A stretch of 64,000 nt of DNA, taken from positions 1 through 64,000 of the forward strand of contig JARKQN010000022.1 in NCBI GenBank assembly GCA_029974835.1, in the 5' to 3' direction. The notes under the pieces were generated by a model that was given only the letters and a program-made list of their open reading frames with translations, did no database searches and had not been told where the DNA came from. Positions 1 through 8,746 of the stretch are shown here, one piece after another. Source of the stretch: Bacteroidales bacterium. GTDB lineage: Bacteria; Bacteroidota; Bacteroidia; Bacteroidales; VadinHA17. The translations under genes were made by a program, and so were the position numbers. Within the stretch, counting starts at the first letter, position 1. Every line of letters starts with the position of its first letter.

Positions 1-730
1 GTCTGTTACGACTTAAGGCCACCTGTTGTTGCTCCGGCAGGAGCAAAATATCTTTAACCACGGGCGCAGCCCGTGGTGAGCAACCGCCCATACCGCTGCA
101 ACCCTGAAAGGGTTGAATATTCCATATCCCCTACGGGGAATTTATATGGATGATTAATCCCATTGGGCTTTAAGACCTGAACCCCTACGGGGTACAGGTT
201 ATATGAGAATTTTGGGTTCGAATATCCGGATACGAAATTAGCTTCACTGGAGTTATCACTGGAATTTTCTTATTGCCCGTAGGGCATAAGGTCTTGTAAC
301 AGATAATGAAAAAAAGAGTGTTTTTTACCTCGTAGAGGTTAAGGATAATTACTCTTACTTTCTTTGCCTGCCCTAAGAATCGAGCCTCTGGGTGCTCCCG
401 ATTCTCGGAACATCGCTTTGCTTCGTGTGCTCTCCAATATCAAGGGAATTCACTTCGATACATACGACCTGAGCCCTGTGCCCTGAGCCCTGAGCAAAAG
501 GATTAACCCCCAAACCCCCTGAAAGTGGGCTTAAATATCATTCATTTCTAAATAAATAGCTCCGTAGGAGCGACATATTTGTAGCAAGGTATTCAATTCA
601 AACAATTTTTAGCGTCGGGACAAGCGTTTTATTTGAAAACGAAATCCCTGCATAACCGGCAATTGTGCAACCCAAAATCGTCGTCTGCCTCTCTTTTTTA
701 TACCTTTGTGCCGCATATCACCTCAACTGA
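1..730. repeat. Gene-free region with a cluster of short palindromes
   Basis: No credible ORF lies here. It holds many short hairpins: GCTCCGGCAGGAGC (31-44), CCACGGGCGCAGCCCGTGG (58-76), AACCCTGAAAGGGTT (100-114), CCCCTACGGGG (128-138), ACCCCTACGGGGT (181-193), TGCCCGTAGGGCA (274-286), ACCTCGTAGAGGT (327-339) and GCTCCGTAGGAGC (559-571). AGAATCG at 376-382 also pairs with CGATTCT at 399-405. Several share a central GTAG or CTAC with different, compensating arms. This looks like a family of REP-like elements or remnants of them. No transposase or RAYT gene is in the window. The function is unknown. Confidence 0.7.
701..708 (+). promoter_or_regulatory. Probable miaB promoter -7 box (TACCTTTG)
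   Basis: TACCTTTG matches the Bacteroidota -7 consensus TAnnTTTG and lies 22 nt before the miaB ATG. No clear TTG -33 element is seen at the expected spacing, so only the -7 half is supported. Confidence 0.4.
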
Positions 731-2056
731 ATGGCTGAGAAAAAACTATATATCGAAACTTACGGCTGCCAGATGAACGTGGCCGACAGCGAAATCGTGG
801 CGTCGGTTATGAAGGAGGCAGGATACACCATCACGCGCGAAATCTCCGCTGCCGACCTTATTCTGATAAACACCTGTTCGATCCGTGAAAACGCCGAGCA
901 GAAAGTAATGGGAAGACTAAAGGAAATGAAGGCACTGAAAAGAAAAAATCCTTCCCTTACGATCGGCGTGATAGGTTGCATGGCCGAACGTCTCAAAGAG
1001 TCGCTATTCGAAAAAGGCCTGCCCGTTGAACTGGTAGCCGGACCCGACGCATACAGAAATCTTCCCGAACTTGTAACGGATGCGGAGACAGGACAAAACA
1101 GGGTGAATGTAATCCTTTCCGACGAAGAGACCTACTCCGATATTGACCCTGTCCGCTCCACGGAAAACGGCGTAACTGCATTCATATCAATAATGAGAGG
1201 CTGCAATAATTTCTGCTCATACTGCGTGGTCCCTTACGTAAGGGGCAGGGAAAGAAGCCGCGATCCCGGCTCAATTGTAAATGAGGCAGCCGGCCTGTTC
1301 CGCAGCGGATACCGCGAGGTGACTCTTATAGGCCAGAACGTAAACTCATGGCAGTGGCAGGAGAATGGCAGGCCGGTACATTTCCCCGAACTTCTTCGCA
1401 GAGTGGCAGCAACCGACCCCCTTCTGAGGGTGAGATTCTCCACGTCACATCCGAAAGACCTCTCCGACGAACTTCTTGACGTTATTGCTTCACATGAAAA
1501 TATCTGTAAGCACATACACCTTCCCGTCCAGAGCGGAAGCACACGCATACTTAAGCTGATGAACAGGCAATATACCCGCGAATGGTATCTGGGCCGCATT
1601 GAAGCCATAAGGAGAATCATACCCGGATGCTCCGTTTCAACAGATATAATTGCAGGGTTTTGCACTGAAACGGAGGAGGATCATCTGCAGACATTATCAC
1701 TTATGGAAACAGCCGGCTTCGACTTTGCCTATATGTTCAAATACAATGAAAGGCCCGGCACCGGTGCTGCAAAAAAACTGCCTGATGATGTGCCCGACGA
1801 AGTAAAAACACGTCGGCTGAATGAAATTATCAGCCTGCAGAACAGGCTCTCTGCCGAAAGCAAGAAAGCCGACATTGGAAAAGTGTACCGTGTTCTTGCC
1901 GAAGGCACTTCAAAAAGATCGGCCGGCCATCTCTTCGGACGTAACTCGCAGAATAAAGTGGTTGTTTTCCCGAAGGGCAACATCAAAACCGGTGATTATG
2001 TTGATGTTATTATCAGGAAAGCAACATCGGCAACCCTGAGCGGTGATATTGTGTAA
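731..2056 (+). CDS. miaB: tRNA-2-methylthio-N6-dimethylallyladenosine synthase MiaB
   Basis: Radical-SAM methylthiotransferase that adds the 2-methylthio group to i6A37 of tRNAs reading UNN codons. The N-terminal UPF0004 domain carries the three cluster-binding cysteines, at C13 (YGCQMN), C49 (NTCSIRENA) and C83 (GCMAER). The radical-SAM triad CNNFCSYC is near residues 158-165. The C-terminal ~65 residues fit a TRAM RNA-binding domain. At 441 aa the length is normal. It stands alone behind a -7 box, with no Shine-Dalgarno sequence, as is usual in Bacteroidota. The RENAEQKV signature favours MiaB over the related MtaB and RimO. Its Fe-S clusters would be supplied by the SUF operon further along the window. 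Confidence 0.95.
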   Translation: MAEKKLYIETYGCQMNVADSEIVASVMKEAGYTITREISAADLILINTCSIRENAEQKVMGRLKEMKALKRKNPSLTIGVIGCMAERLKESLFEKGLPVELVAGPDAYRNLPELVTDAETGQNRVNVILSDEETYSDIDPVRSTENGVTAFISIMRGCNNFCSYCVVPYVRGRERSRDPGSIVNEAAGLFRSGYREVTLIGQNVNSWQWQENGRPVHFPELLRRVAATDPLLRVRFSTSHPKDLSDELLDVIASHENICKHIHLPVQSGSTRILKLMNRQYTREWYLGRIEAIRRIIPGCSVSTDIIAGFCTETEEDHLQTLSLMETAGFDFAYMFKYNERPGTGAAKKLPDDVPDEVKTRRLNEIISLQNRLSAESKKADIGKVYRVLAEGTSKRSAGHLFGRNSQNKVVVFPKGNIKTGDYVDVIIRKATSATLSGDIV

Positions 2057-2114
2057 TTACCTGCTGCCAAAATCCGTCAATAAATTGTAAATTGCATCCG
2101 GTAACAGGTCAGCC

Positions 2115-2825
2115 ATGAGATATTTCGCATTTATTGCAATCGTATTGTCGGTTACAGTGTCAAACCCTCTTGCCGGACAGAAACCGGGCAAAAATTATGT
2201 TGTGTCCGGCAGGGTTACCGATGCTTCAGAAACCCCGTTAAACGGTGCAGTGATACTTATAAACAATAAGGCAACCGAAGTCAAGACCGATGAAAAGGGG
2301 ATTTACCGGGTAAGAGTCAGGCCTTCAGATACATTAATATCTGCGTTTTTCATTAAGGCCGGCATGAAGGAAGAAAGACTCGACGGCAGAACCGTCATCG
2401 ATTTCAGGCTTTCGGGTAACACAGCAGGCAGGCAGACCGGGAATATATCAGAGGCTGATGAACAGGAAATAAATGTGGGGTACGGTACAGTGAAAAGGAA
2501 GGACCTTACAACTTCCGTTGGACGGATAAACGGGTCTGCCGGCAAGTACGCTTCCTATTCAAACATTTACGACATGATTAAGGGAGAAGTGCCTGGCGTG
2601 CAGGTTTCGGGTAAAAAGATAACCATACAGGGCCCGACTTCAATTAACATGAGTACCGACCCGCTGATAATTGTAAACGGTATTGAAACATCATCAATTG
2701 ACGATATTTCTCCCCAGCAGGTAAAATCAATTGAAGTGCTTAAAGGGTCATCCGCATCCATTTACGGGTCGAGAGGGGCCAACGGTGTGATTCTTATCAC
2801 CCTTACCGGATCGGAAAGGAAATAG
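2115..2825 (+). CDS. Secreted SusC-type plug-domain protein lacking a beta-barrel
   Basis: A 236-aa protein with a signal peptide (residues ~1-20), then a carboxypeptidase-regulatory-like beta-sandwich (VSGRVTDASETPLNGAVI, ~30-100). A TonB-receptor plug follows (~120-236), with the SusC-type signature VGYGTVKRKDLTTSVGRI and the closing SIEVLKGSSASIYGSRGANG. It stops after VILITLTGSERK, exactly where the 22-strand barrel of a SusC/RagA transporter would begin. The reading frame is clean and the next gene, convergent aspS, ends 5 bp away, so this looks like an intact short gene and not a recent truncation. It has no SusD-like partner. It is probably periplasmic, and its role is unknown: it could be a decoy or regulator of TonB receptors, or simply a relic. 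Confidence 0.8.
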   Translation: MRYFAFIAIVLSVTVSNPLAGQKPGKNYVVSGRVTDASETPLNGAVILINNKATEVKTDEKGIYRVRVRPSDTLISAFFIKAGMKEERLDGRTVIDFRLSGNTAGRQTGNISEADEQEINVGYGTVKRKDLTTSVGRINGSAGKYASYSNIYDMIKGEVPGVQVSGKKITIQGPTSINMSTDPLIIVNGIETSSIDDISPQQVKSIEVLKGSSASIYGSRGANGVILITLTGSERK

Positions 2826-2830
2826 CCTGT

Positions 2831-4588
2831 TTACCGCGCGGGCTTACGGATGGAAATCATCAGCTCATCCAGTTGTTTAGCCGAAATTTCCGCCGGGGAA
2901 TCGAGCATAATATCCCTTCCTGAGTTGTTTTTCGGGAATGCAATCACTTCCCTGATTGAATCTTCGCCTGCGAAAAGGGCCGTCCATCTGTCGAAACCGA
3001 AGGCAATACCACCGTGAGGCGGTGCGCCGTACCTGAAGGCGTTTATAAGAAATCCGAACTGTGCTTCAGCCTCATCAGGTGTAAAACCGAGTGCCCTGAA
3101 CATCCTCCGCTGAACATCTGAATCGTGTATCCTTACCGAGCCGCCGCCGATCTCCGTTCCGTTGATTACAAGATCGTAAGCGTTAGCTCTTACCGCTGCA
3201 GGATCGGTTTCGAGCAGGGGCAGATCTTCCGGCAAAGGAGAAGTGAAGGGATGATGCTTTGCAAAGAAACGCTTCTCTTCCTCATCCCACTCAAGAAGAG
3301 GAAAGCCGGTGACCCACAGCGGCCTGAAAACATTCCTGTCTCTCAGTCCGAGCCTGTTACCCATTTCCAGCCTCAGTTCAGAAAGTGCGGTCAGTGTCTT
3401 TTCGCGCCTGCCCGACATGATCAGAATGAGAGAACCCGGTTCCGCAGCTGCCTTCTCAACTATTGCTTTTAACTCTTCAGGAGTATAATACTTCTCAACC
3501 GATGACTTCACCGTTCCGTCAACACCATATTTTATTGCAACCAGTCCGGATGCTCCCACCTGCGGCCTCCTGACAAATTCTGTCAGTTCGTCAGTCTGCT
3601 TTCTGGAATATTCCGAACATCCCGGAGCGGAGATACAACCCGTGAATTCGGCCTGATCGAACATTGCAAAACCTTTTCCCCTTACCTCAGAGGTTATATC
3701 ATGTATTTCCATGCCAAACCTCAGGTCGGGCTTGTCGGTTCCGTAACGGCTCATGGCATCAGCGTAATTCATCCTCGGGAAATCCTCCCTGATGTCGATA
3801 CCTTTTATTTCCCTGAACAGGTGTTTTGCCAGCCCTTCGAAGGTCTGCAGTATATCATTCTGTTCCACGAAAGACATCTCGCAGTCGATCTGTGTAAATT
3901 CGGGCTGACGGTCGGAGCGCAGGTCCTCATCGCGGAAACATCTTACCAGCTGAAAATATCTGTCGAATCCTGCAACCATCAGCAGTTGCTTGAATGTCTG
4001 TGGCGATTGCGGCAGGGCATAGAACGTACCCGGCTGAAGCCTTGAGGGAACAACGAAATCGCGGGCTCCCTCAGGTGTGGATTTTATCAGTACAGGCGTC
4101 TCTATCTCAAGAAATCCCATCGAGTCGAGATATTTTCTCACTTCCCGGGCCATCCTGTGCCGGAGTATCATATTATCCCTCAGGCACGGTCTTCTGAGGT
4201 CGAGATACCTGAATTTCATCCTCAGCTCCTCTCCTCCGTCCGTTTCGTCCTCAATGGTAAAAGGTGGTATTTCACTGTTGTTCAAAACATTGAACTCTTC
4301 AACCACTATTTCTATTTCACCCGTCGGGATTTTCTGGTTTTTATTGCTTCTTTCCCTCACCACACCGGTGGCCGAAACAACGAATTCCCTGCCGAGTTCC
4401 CTTGCCCTGTTGCAGAGATCTGCATTATTTTCCATACTAAAGACAAGCTGCGTTATTCCATACCTGTCGCGCAGGTCGATGAAAGTCATTCCCCCGAAAT
4501 CTCTCGATCTCTGAACCCAGCCGCAGAGAGTGACCCTGCTGCCGCTATCCTTAAGTCTGAGCTCACCGCAAGTGTGTGTCCTGTACAT
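2831..4588 (-). CDS. aspS: Aspartyl-tRNA synthetase
   Basis: Class II aminoacyl-tRNA synthetase charging tRNA-Asp. The N-terminal OB-fold anticodon-binding domain covers ~1-100 ([20 protein letters not shown]). Motif 2 is [18 protein letters not shown] (~215-235). A GAD insertion of the bacterial type follows, and motif 3 is [16 protein letters not shown] near the C-terminus. At 585 aa the length is that of bacterial AspRS, not the short archaeal form. It is divergent from tadA and convergent with the plug-domain gene. Confidence 0.96.
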   Translation of the reverse strand: MYRTHTCGELRLKDSGSRVTLCGWVQRSRDFGGMTFIDLRDRYGITQLVFSMENNADLCNRARELGREFVVSATGVVRERSNKNQKIPTGEIEIVVEEFNVLNNSEIPPFTIEDETDGGEELRMKFRYLDLRRPCLRDNMILRHRMAREVRKYLDSMGFLEIETPVLIKSTPEGARDFVVPSRLQPGTFYALPQSPQTFKQLLMVAGFDRYFQLVRCFRDEDLRSDRQPEFTQIDCEMSFVEQNDILQTFEGLAKHLFREIKGIDIREDFPRMNYADAMSRYGTDKPDLRFGMEIHDITSEVRGKGFAMFDQAEFTGCISAPGCSEYSRKQTDELTEFVRRPQVGASGLVAIKYGVDGTVKSSVEKYYTPEELKAIVEKAAAEPGSLILIMSGRREKTLTALSELRLEMGNRLGLRDRNVFRPLWVTGFPLLEWDEEEKRFFAKHHPFTSPLPEDLPLLETDPAAVRANAYDLVINGTEIGGGSVRIHDSDVQRRMFRALGFTPDEAEAQFGFLINAFRYGAPPHGGIAFGFDRWTALFAGEDSIREVIAFPKNNSGRDIMLDSPAEISAKQLDELMISIRKPAR

Positions 4589-4690
4589 TCGATCAAAATT
4601 TCAGCAAAAATAAGAAAATAGTTCCTGCATCACTTACAGCAGTGTATAAAACACTTCCCGGGCCTCCTCTTCCTGCTTGTATTTTCTTAT

Positions 4691-4698
4691 TACCTTTG
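4691..4698 (+). promoter_or_regulatory. Probable tadA promoter -7 box (TACCTTTG)
   Basis: TACCTTTG lies 17 nt before the tadA ATG and fits TAnnTTTG. No convincing -33 TTG at ~20 nt upstream. Confidence 0.4.
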
Positions 4699-4715
4699 CC
4701 TGAAGTACCGATCCG

Positions 4716-5174
4716 ATGAAAGAGGCGCAAGCAGATGAGATGTATATGAAGGCTGCCATGGATGAGGCCTTTAAGGCGCTTGACAAAGACGAAGTGCCTG
4801 TTGGGGCCGTGATTGTTGCCGGAGGAAGGATAATTGCCAGGGCGCATAATCTCACCGAAACGCTGAATGACCCTACTGCCCATGCGGAAATGCAGGCCAT
4901 AACCGCTGCGGCGAACTTTCTCGGAGGGAAATACCTTTCGGGATGTACCATTTATATAACTGTTGAGCCGTGCCCGATGTGCGCCGGTGCCCTTAACTGG
5001 AGCCAGATAGATGAAGTGGTTTACGGGGCGCCCGATTTAAAAAGAGGCTACAGGACTATCTCCGCAGACATGCTTCACCCGAAAACAAAAGTGAGAAACG
5101 GTATCCTTGAAAAGGAATGCAGCGAAATAATGACCGGCTTCTTCGGCACTAAAAGGAAGACCAGGCTTAAATGA
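4716..5174 (+). CDS. tadA: tRNA(adenosine-34) deaminase TadA
   Basis: Zinc deaminase that converts A34 to inosine in tRNA-Arg(ACG). Residues 56-58 (HAE) give the zinc-binding His and the catalytic Glu. PCPMC at 85-89 gives the two zinc cysteines. A 152-aa single-domain cytidine-deaminase fold is normal for TadA. The C-terminal GFFGTKRKTRLK is basic, as in tRNA-binding TadA. A guanine deaminase is the main alternative, but the short form and the AHAEM/PCPMCAGAL signature favour TadA. Confidence 0.9.
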   Translation: MKEAQADEMYMKAAMDEAFKALDKDEVPVGAVIVAGGRIIARAHNLTETLNDPTAHAEMQAITAAANFLGGKYLSGCTIYITVEPCPMCAGALNWSQIDEVVYGAPDLKRGYRTISADMLHPKTKVRNGILEKECSEIMTGFFGTKRKTRLK

Positions 5175-5195
5175 GAATCTTAAAAACCTGAAAAA

Positions 5196-5696
5196 ATGAT
5201 AATTGAGAACAGCAAGGCAATTATAAGCATGAGGATAAAGCTCTTTGCCGTTACGGTACTCTTTATTGTCTACATCATTCTGGCCTATTTTGCCAAAGTC
5301 ATCAGGTTCCCGGTGCTTGGACTGACAGACACATGGATGACATTGATTCTCATTGCCCTCTATTTCCTTTACCTGGTATACCCTATGGCTCTTAATTACC
5401 AGTATATCTATTATTCGGATGAAGGGGAAAAACTGGTCTTCAGGTTTTTTGTCGCCGGCTTTATAGGCGGCAAAAAGAATTCAATCGAAATCAACAAGAC
5501 GGATTATGCAGGTTACCGGAGTGAAAAGAGAATGTTCGGACTGATGCATAGTGTGATTCTGTTTCAGAATGTCAAAGGGGGGATAGCCAAATATCCTCCT
5601 GTTTACATAAGTCTCCTGAAAAAGGAAGAGAGAAAAAAACTGCTTTACTCTCTTTACCGCCACGCTCCGGCCGATGCCAGGGAGATAAAAGAATAA
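5196..5696 (+). CDS. Small conserved-type membrane protein, two TM helices plus soluble tail
   Basis: 166 aa with two hydrophobic helices (about residues 15-36 and 45-66), then a ~95-residue cytoplasmic part of alternating beta character ending in a charged helix (KKEERKKLLYSLYRH). This layout resembles small bacterial PH-like membrane proteins, as does the gene at 19485. The start is 21 nt after tadA, so the two are probably co-transcribed. I do not recognise a named family. Confidence 0.7.
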   Translation: MIIENSKAIISMRIKLFAVTVLFIVYIILAYFAKVIRFPVLGLTDTWMTLILIALYFLYLVYPMALNYQYIYYSDEGEKLVFRFFVAGFIGGKKNSIEINKTDYAGYRSEKRMFGLMHSVILFQNVKGGIAKYPPVYISLLKKEERKKLLYSLYRHAPADAREIKE

Positions 5697-5733
5697 TATG
5701 AGTAAAATCATTTTTAATGTACTGTAAACGAAC

Positions 5734-5741
5734 AACCTTTG
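5734..5741 (+). promoter_or_regulatory. Possible gdhA -7 box (AACCTTTG)
   Basis: AACCTTTG is one base off TAnnTTTG and sits 36 nt before the gdhA ATG at 5778. Its TTG is also the track's proposed start codon at 5739, which argues that the track start is too far upstream. Confidence 0.3.
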
Positions 5742-5777
5742 TGTCAGTTTTTTCTTTTTAAACCAAAATTCCAACCC

Positions 5778-7115
5778 ATGAACGTAGACAAAATAATGAG
5801 CAGCCTCGAGAAGAAGCATCCCGGCGAGGTTGAATATCTTCAGGCAGTGCGCGAAGTGCTTGAATCGATTGAGGAAGTGTACAACGAAAATCCGCAGTTT
5901 GAAGCTGCAGGCATTATTGAACGGATTGTGGAGCCCGACAGGGTGATCATTTTTAAAGTGCCATGGGCCGACGATGAAGGCAATGTTAATGTTAACCTTG
6001 GATACAGGATTCAGTTCAACAACGCCATCGGACCGTACAAGGGAGGCCTCAGGTTCCACCCGAGCGTCAACCTCTCCATTCTGAAGTTTCTCGGCTTCGA
6101 ACAGATATTCAAGAACTCTCTTACAACATTGCCTATGGGAGGAGCCAAGGGCGGATCGGATTTCAATCCCAAAGGCAAATCGAATGCCGAAATTATGCGT
6201 TTCTGCCAGTCTTTTATGCTTGAACTCTGGAAACATATCGGCCCTGAAATAGATGTTCCTGCAGGAGACATCGGAGTGGGAGGCCGCGAAATCGGTTTTC
6301 TCTACGGTATGTACAAGAGACTGAAGGGAGACCACACCGGAGTCCTTACAGGCAAAGGAATCAACTGGGGCGGATCACTTATCAGGCCTGAGGCTACAGG
6401 TTTCGGTTGTGTATATTTTGCCAGCGAGATGCTAGCCACACGCGGAGAGTCGTTTGCCGGAAAAAGAGTGGCCATATCCGGATTCGGCAATGTGGCATGG
6501 GGTGCAGCCCTTAAAGCAACAGAACTTGGCGGAAAAGTTGTAACCATCTCCGGCCCCGACGGATATATCTACGACCCTGAGGGCATTTCGGGAAAGAAAA
6601 TCGAATATATGCTCGAACTGAGAGCATCAAACGAAGATATCGTCAGTCCCTACGCAAAGGAGTTCCCCGGCAGTGAGTTCCATCAGGGGAAAAGACCATG
6701 GGAGGTGAAGGTAGATATCGCCCTGCCATGCGCAACACAGAACGAACTGGATGAGAATGACGCAAAAAACCTGGTAAATAACGGATGTATCTGCGTATGC
6801 GAAGGTGCAAATATGCCCAGCACACCTGGAGCAATTGAGATTTTCCAGAACAACGGCCTTCTCTTTGCACCGGGTAAAGCTGCTAACGCCGGCGGTGTGG
6901 CAACATCAGGACTGGAAATGTCGCAGAATTCGATGAAGCTCAGCTGGAGCAAAAACGAGGTTGACAGCCGGCTTCACGAAATAATGAAAAACATACATAT
7001 CCAGTGCGTTAAGAACGGAAAGCGCCAGGACGGATACGTTGATTACGTTAAAGGAGCAAATATTGCCGGATTCCTTAAGGTGGCAAACGCCATGCTCGAC
7101 ATGGGTCTCATCTGA
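5778..7115 (+). CDS. gdhA: Glutamate dehydrogenase (hexameric, NADP-type)
   Basis: Interconverts glutamate and 2-oxoglutarate plus ammonia. Seen are the substrate pocket (GPYKGGLRFHP), the catalytic-lysine region (PMGGAKGGSDFNPKGKS) and the Rossmann nucleotide-binding segment (AISGFGNVAWGAALKA). With the ATG at 5778 the protein has 445 aa, typical of small hexameric GDH. The ORF track starts at a TTG at 5739, adding 13 residues that do not look like GDH and overlap a promoter-like box, so I reject that start. A strong terminator follows. NADP specificity is inferred from the family, not proven here. Confidence 0.95.
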   Translation: MNVDKIMSSLEKKHPGEVEYLQAVREVLESIEEVYNENPQFEAAGIIERIVEPDRVIIFKVPWADDEGNVNVNLGYRIQFNNAIGPYKGGLRFHPSVNLSILKFLGFEQIFKNSLTTLPMGGAKGGSDFNPKGKSNAEIMRFCQSFMLELWKHIGPEIDVPAGDIGVGGREIGFLYGMYKRLKGDHTGVLTGKGINWGGSLIRPEATGFGCVYFASEMLATRGESFAGKRVAISGFGNVAWGAALKATELGGKVVTISGPDGYIYDPEGISGKKIEYMLELRASNEDIVSPYAKEFPGSEFHQGKRPWEVKVDIALPCATQNELDENDAKNLVNNGCICVCEGANMPSTPGAIEIFQNNGLLFAPGKAANAGGVATSGLEMSQNSMKLSWSKNEVDSRLHEIMKNIHIQCVKNGKRQDGYVDYVKGANIAGFLKVANAMLDMGLI

Positions 7116-7127
7116 TTCCGGCTGCTG

Positions 7128-7162
7128 TCTGCCTGTAAACTCTGTACAGGCAGATTAAATTT
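7128..7162 (+). terminator. Rho-independent terminator of gdhA
   Basis: TCTGCCTGTA (7128-7137) pairs perfectly with TACAGGCAGA (7145-7154) across a 7-nt loop. TTAAATTTTT follows. Confidence 0.75.
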
Positions 7163-7177
7163 TTAATCAAAATCAGG

Positions 7178-7256
7178 GAAGAGGCTGTCCCAAAACAGGG
7201 TTAACTACAGAAGTTTTGTGCGGTTAACCGATTTTAGGCTTTGGGGAAGCCTCTTC
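7178..7256. mobile_element. 79-bp inverted-repeat element, MITE or IS remnant
   Basis: GAAGAGGCTGTCCC at the left end and GGGGAAGCCTCTTC at the right end are near-perfect inverted repeats (outer 9 bp identical). A second nested pair is GGTTAAC (7199-7205) and GTTAACC (7223-7229). The end sequence GAGGCTGTCCCAAAA resembles termini of IS1182-type insertion sequences from memory; this was not searched. There is no coding capacity. It lies just behind the gdhA terminator, and a T-run follows, so it may also fold as a terminator. Confidence 0.5.
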
Positions 7257-7379
7257 TGTTTTTTCTTTAACACCAGGAAAAAATAAATACTTCTTCTACG
7301 GCCGGTTATTACTTAATGCCTCAGCCATGCGTCCCCTTCAGAGAGGTTACAGGGTAAACAACCTGATAAAAATTTTTTC

Positions 7380-7387
7380 TATATTTG
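7380..7387 (+). promoter_or_regulatory. Probable dprA promoter -7 box (TATATTTG)
   Basis: TATATTTG fits TAnnTTTG and lies 24 nt before the ATG at 7412. It overlaps the TTG that the ORF track uses as a start (7385), which supports the internal ATG. Confidence 0.45.
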
Positions 7388-7411
7388 TTCTATGTCTCAT
7401 TCCCGCGTGCT

Positions 7412-8521
7412 ATGGAAGAAATACCTCTTAAGTACAAAATCGCTCTCAGCCTTATTCCCCGTATCGGCGATATAAACGCCCGCAAGCTTGTTTCGTATAT
7501 CGGCAGCGTGGAGGGGGTTTTCCGCGAACCGTACCGATCCCTGATAAAAATTCCGGGCATCGGCTCCTCCCTTGCCAGATATATAAGCGATAAATCATAC
7601 CTCAAAACGGCAGAAAAGGAGGCTGAATTTGTTGAAAAGAAAAAAATCAGGACCTTTTTCTATCTCGACAACGACTATCCCTACAGGCTTAAACAGTGCG
7701 ACGACTCGCCCGTACTATTCTTTTTCAAAGGAAACTGCGACCTCAATGCACCCAGAATTCTAAGCATCGTTGGAACAAGAAATGCCACTTCAAGGGGCAG
7801 GGAGATTTGCGACCGCATCATCACCGGACTTGCAGCTGACAATCCCGGGCTGGTGATAGTCAGCGGACTCGCATACGGGATAGACATTGCGGCACATAAA
7901 AGCGCCCTTGCAAATAAGCTTCCCACCATCGGTGTTCTGGGACATGGATTCAATGCCCTTTATCCGTCCGTCCACAGGCCGGTGGCAGCTTCGATGCTGG
8001 AAAACGGGGGCCTTATTACAGATTTCAGGTCGGATGAGAAGCCCGAGCGAAACAATTTCATAAAAAGAAACAGGATTATTGCCGGAATATCCGATGCTAC
8101 GCTGGTAGTGGAATCTGCTGTGGAAGGCGGGGCACTTATAACGGCCGATATAGCCAACTCTTACAACAGGGATGTCTTTGCAGTACCCGGCAGAGTAGAC
8201 GATACCTGGTCGGGAGGCTGTAATAACCTGATAAAAAGAAACAAGGCGGCACTTGTTGAGAATCATGAGGATATTGAATATTTACTCGACTGGAAGCCTC
8301 AGAAAGCTCCTGCTCCCGTGCAAAGGGTTCTTTTCTCAGAACTTACCGGTGAAGAGAAGAAAATATTTGAAATTCTCGCAAAAGAAGGAGAGATGAACAT
8401 TGATCCTTTATCGAGGGAGTCCGGTATCCCGGTTCAGAAACTGTCGACACTTCTCCTTAATATGGAATTCAACGGAATTGTTAAAAGTCGTCCCGGTAAC
8501 ATGTACGGGGTTTCCTCATAA
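7412..8521 (+). CDS. dprA: DNA-processing protein DprA (Smf)
   Basis: Single-strand DNA-binding protein that loads RecA during transformation. The N-terminal helix-hairpin-helix region (~1-65) has ALSLIPRIGDINARKLV and IPGIGSSLA. The central Rossmann-like DNA_processg_A domain (~85-290) has VSGLAYGIDIAAHKSAL, GVLGHGFNALYP and the EGGALITADIANSYNRDVFAVPG region. A C-terminal winged helix lies at ~310-369. The chosen ATG gives 369 aa. No other competence genes are in the window; DprA is widespread in Bacteroidota with or without known competence. Confidence 0.93.
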   Translation: MEEIPLKYKIALSLIPRIGDINARKLVSYIGSVEGVFREPYRSLIKIPGIGSSLARYISDKSYLKTAEKEAEFVEKKKIRTFFYLDNDYPYRLKQCDDSPVLFFFKGNCDLNAPRILSIVGTRNATSRGREICDRIITGLAADNPGLVIVSGLAYGIDIAAHKSALANKLPTIGVLGHGFNALYPSVHRPVAASMLENGGLITDFRSDEKPERNNFIKRNRIIAGISDATLVVESAVEGGALITADIANSYNRDVFAVPGRVDDTWSGGCNNLIKRNKAALVENHEDIEYLLDWKPQKAPAPVQRVLFSELTGEEKKIFEILAKEGEMNIDPLSRESGIPVQKLSTLLLNMEFNGIVKSRPGNMYGVSS

Positions 8522-8710
8522 TATAACTAATAATTTATTCCGCACTAAGAAAAAGGTCTGTATTTCAGGGAAGTCTGTACTACGGCTTCCGGCTAATGCT
8601 TTCAATCATTAATCAGATTATAATATTGTATATGAATATCTTAAATGCGCCGTAAGATTGTTTTGTTTCGCTGTGATTGATAATTGAAAGTTATTTTAAG
8701 ATATGTTTCC

Positions 8711-8718
8711 TATTTTTG
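8711..8718 (+). promoter_or_regulatory. Probable tatD-ansA promoter -7 box (TATTTTTG)
   Basis: TATTTTTG fits TAnnTTTG and is 28 nt before the chosen tatD ATG. A TTG lies at 8684-8686, 24 nt upstream, slightly longer than usual spacing. The 8522-8710 gap shows no other structure. Confidence 0.4.
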
Positions 8719-8746
8719 ATAAATTCGCATGCTTTTAAATGTGTTT

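Noticed and set aside
232-252. GGTTCGAAT near 210 resembling a tRNA T-loop
   Set aside because: No acceptor, anticodon or D-arm can be folded around it.
3701-4621. Long ORFs antisense to aspS (114, 145 and 154 aa)
   Set aside because: They are shadows of the well-supported aspS reading frame on the other strand.
5481-6335. 284-aa minus-strand ORF over the 5196 gene and gdhA
   Set aside because: It is antisense to gdhA, which has clear catalytic motifs; no family features are visible.
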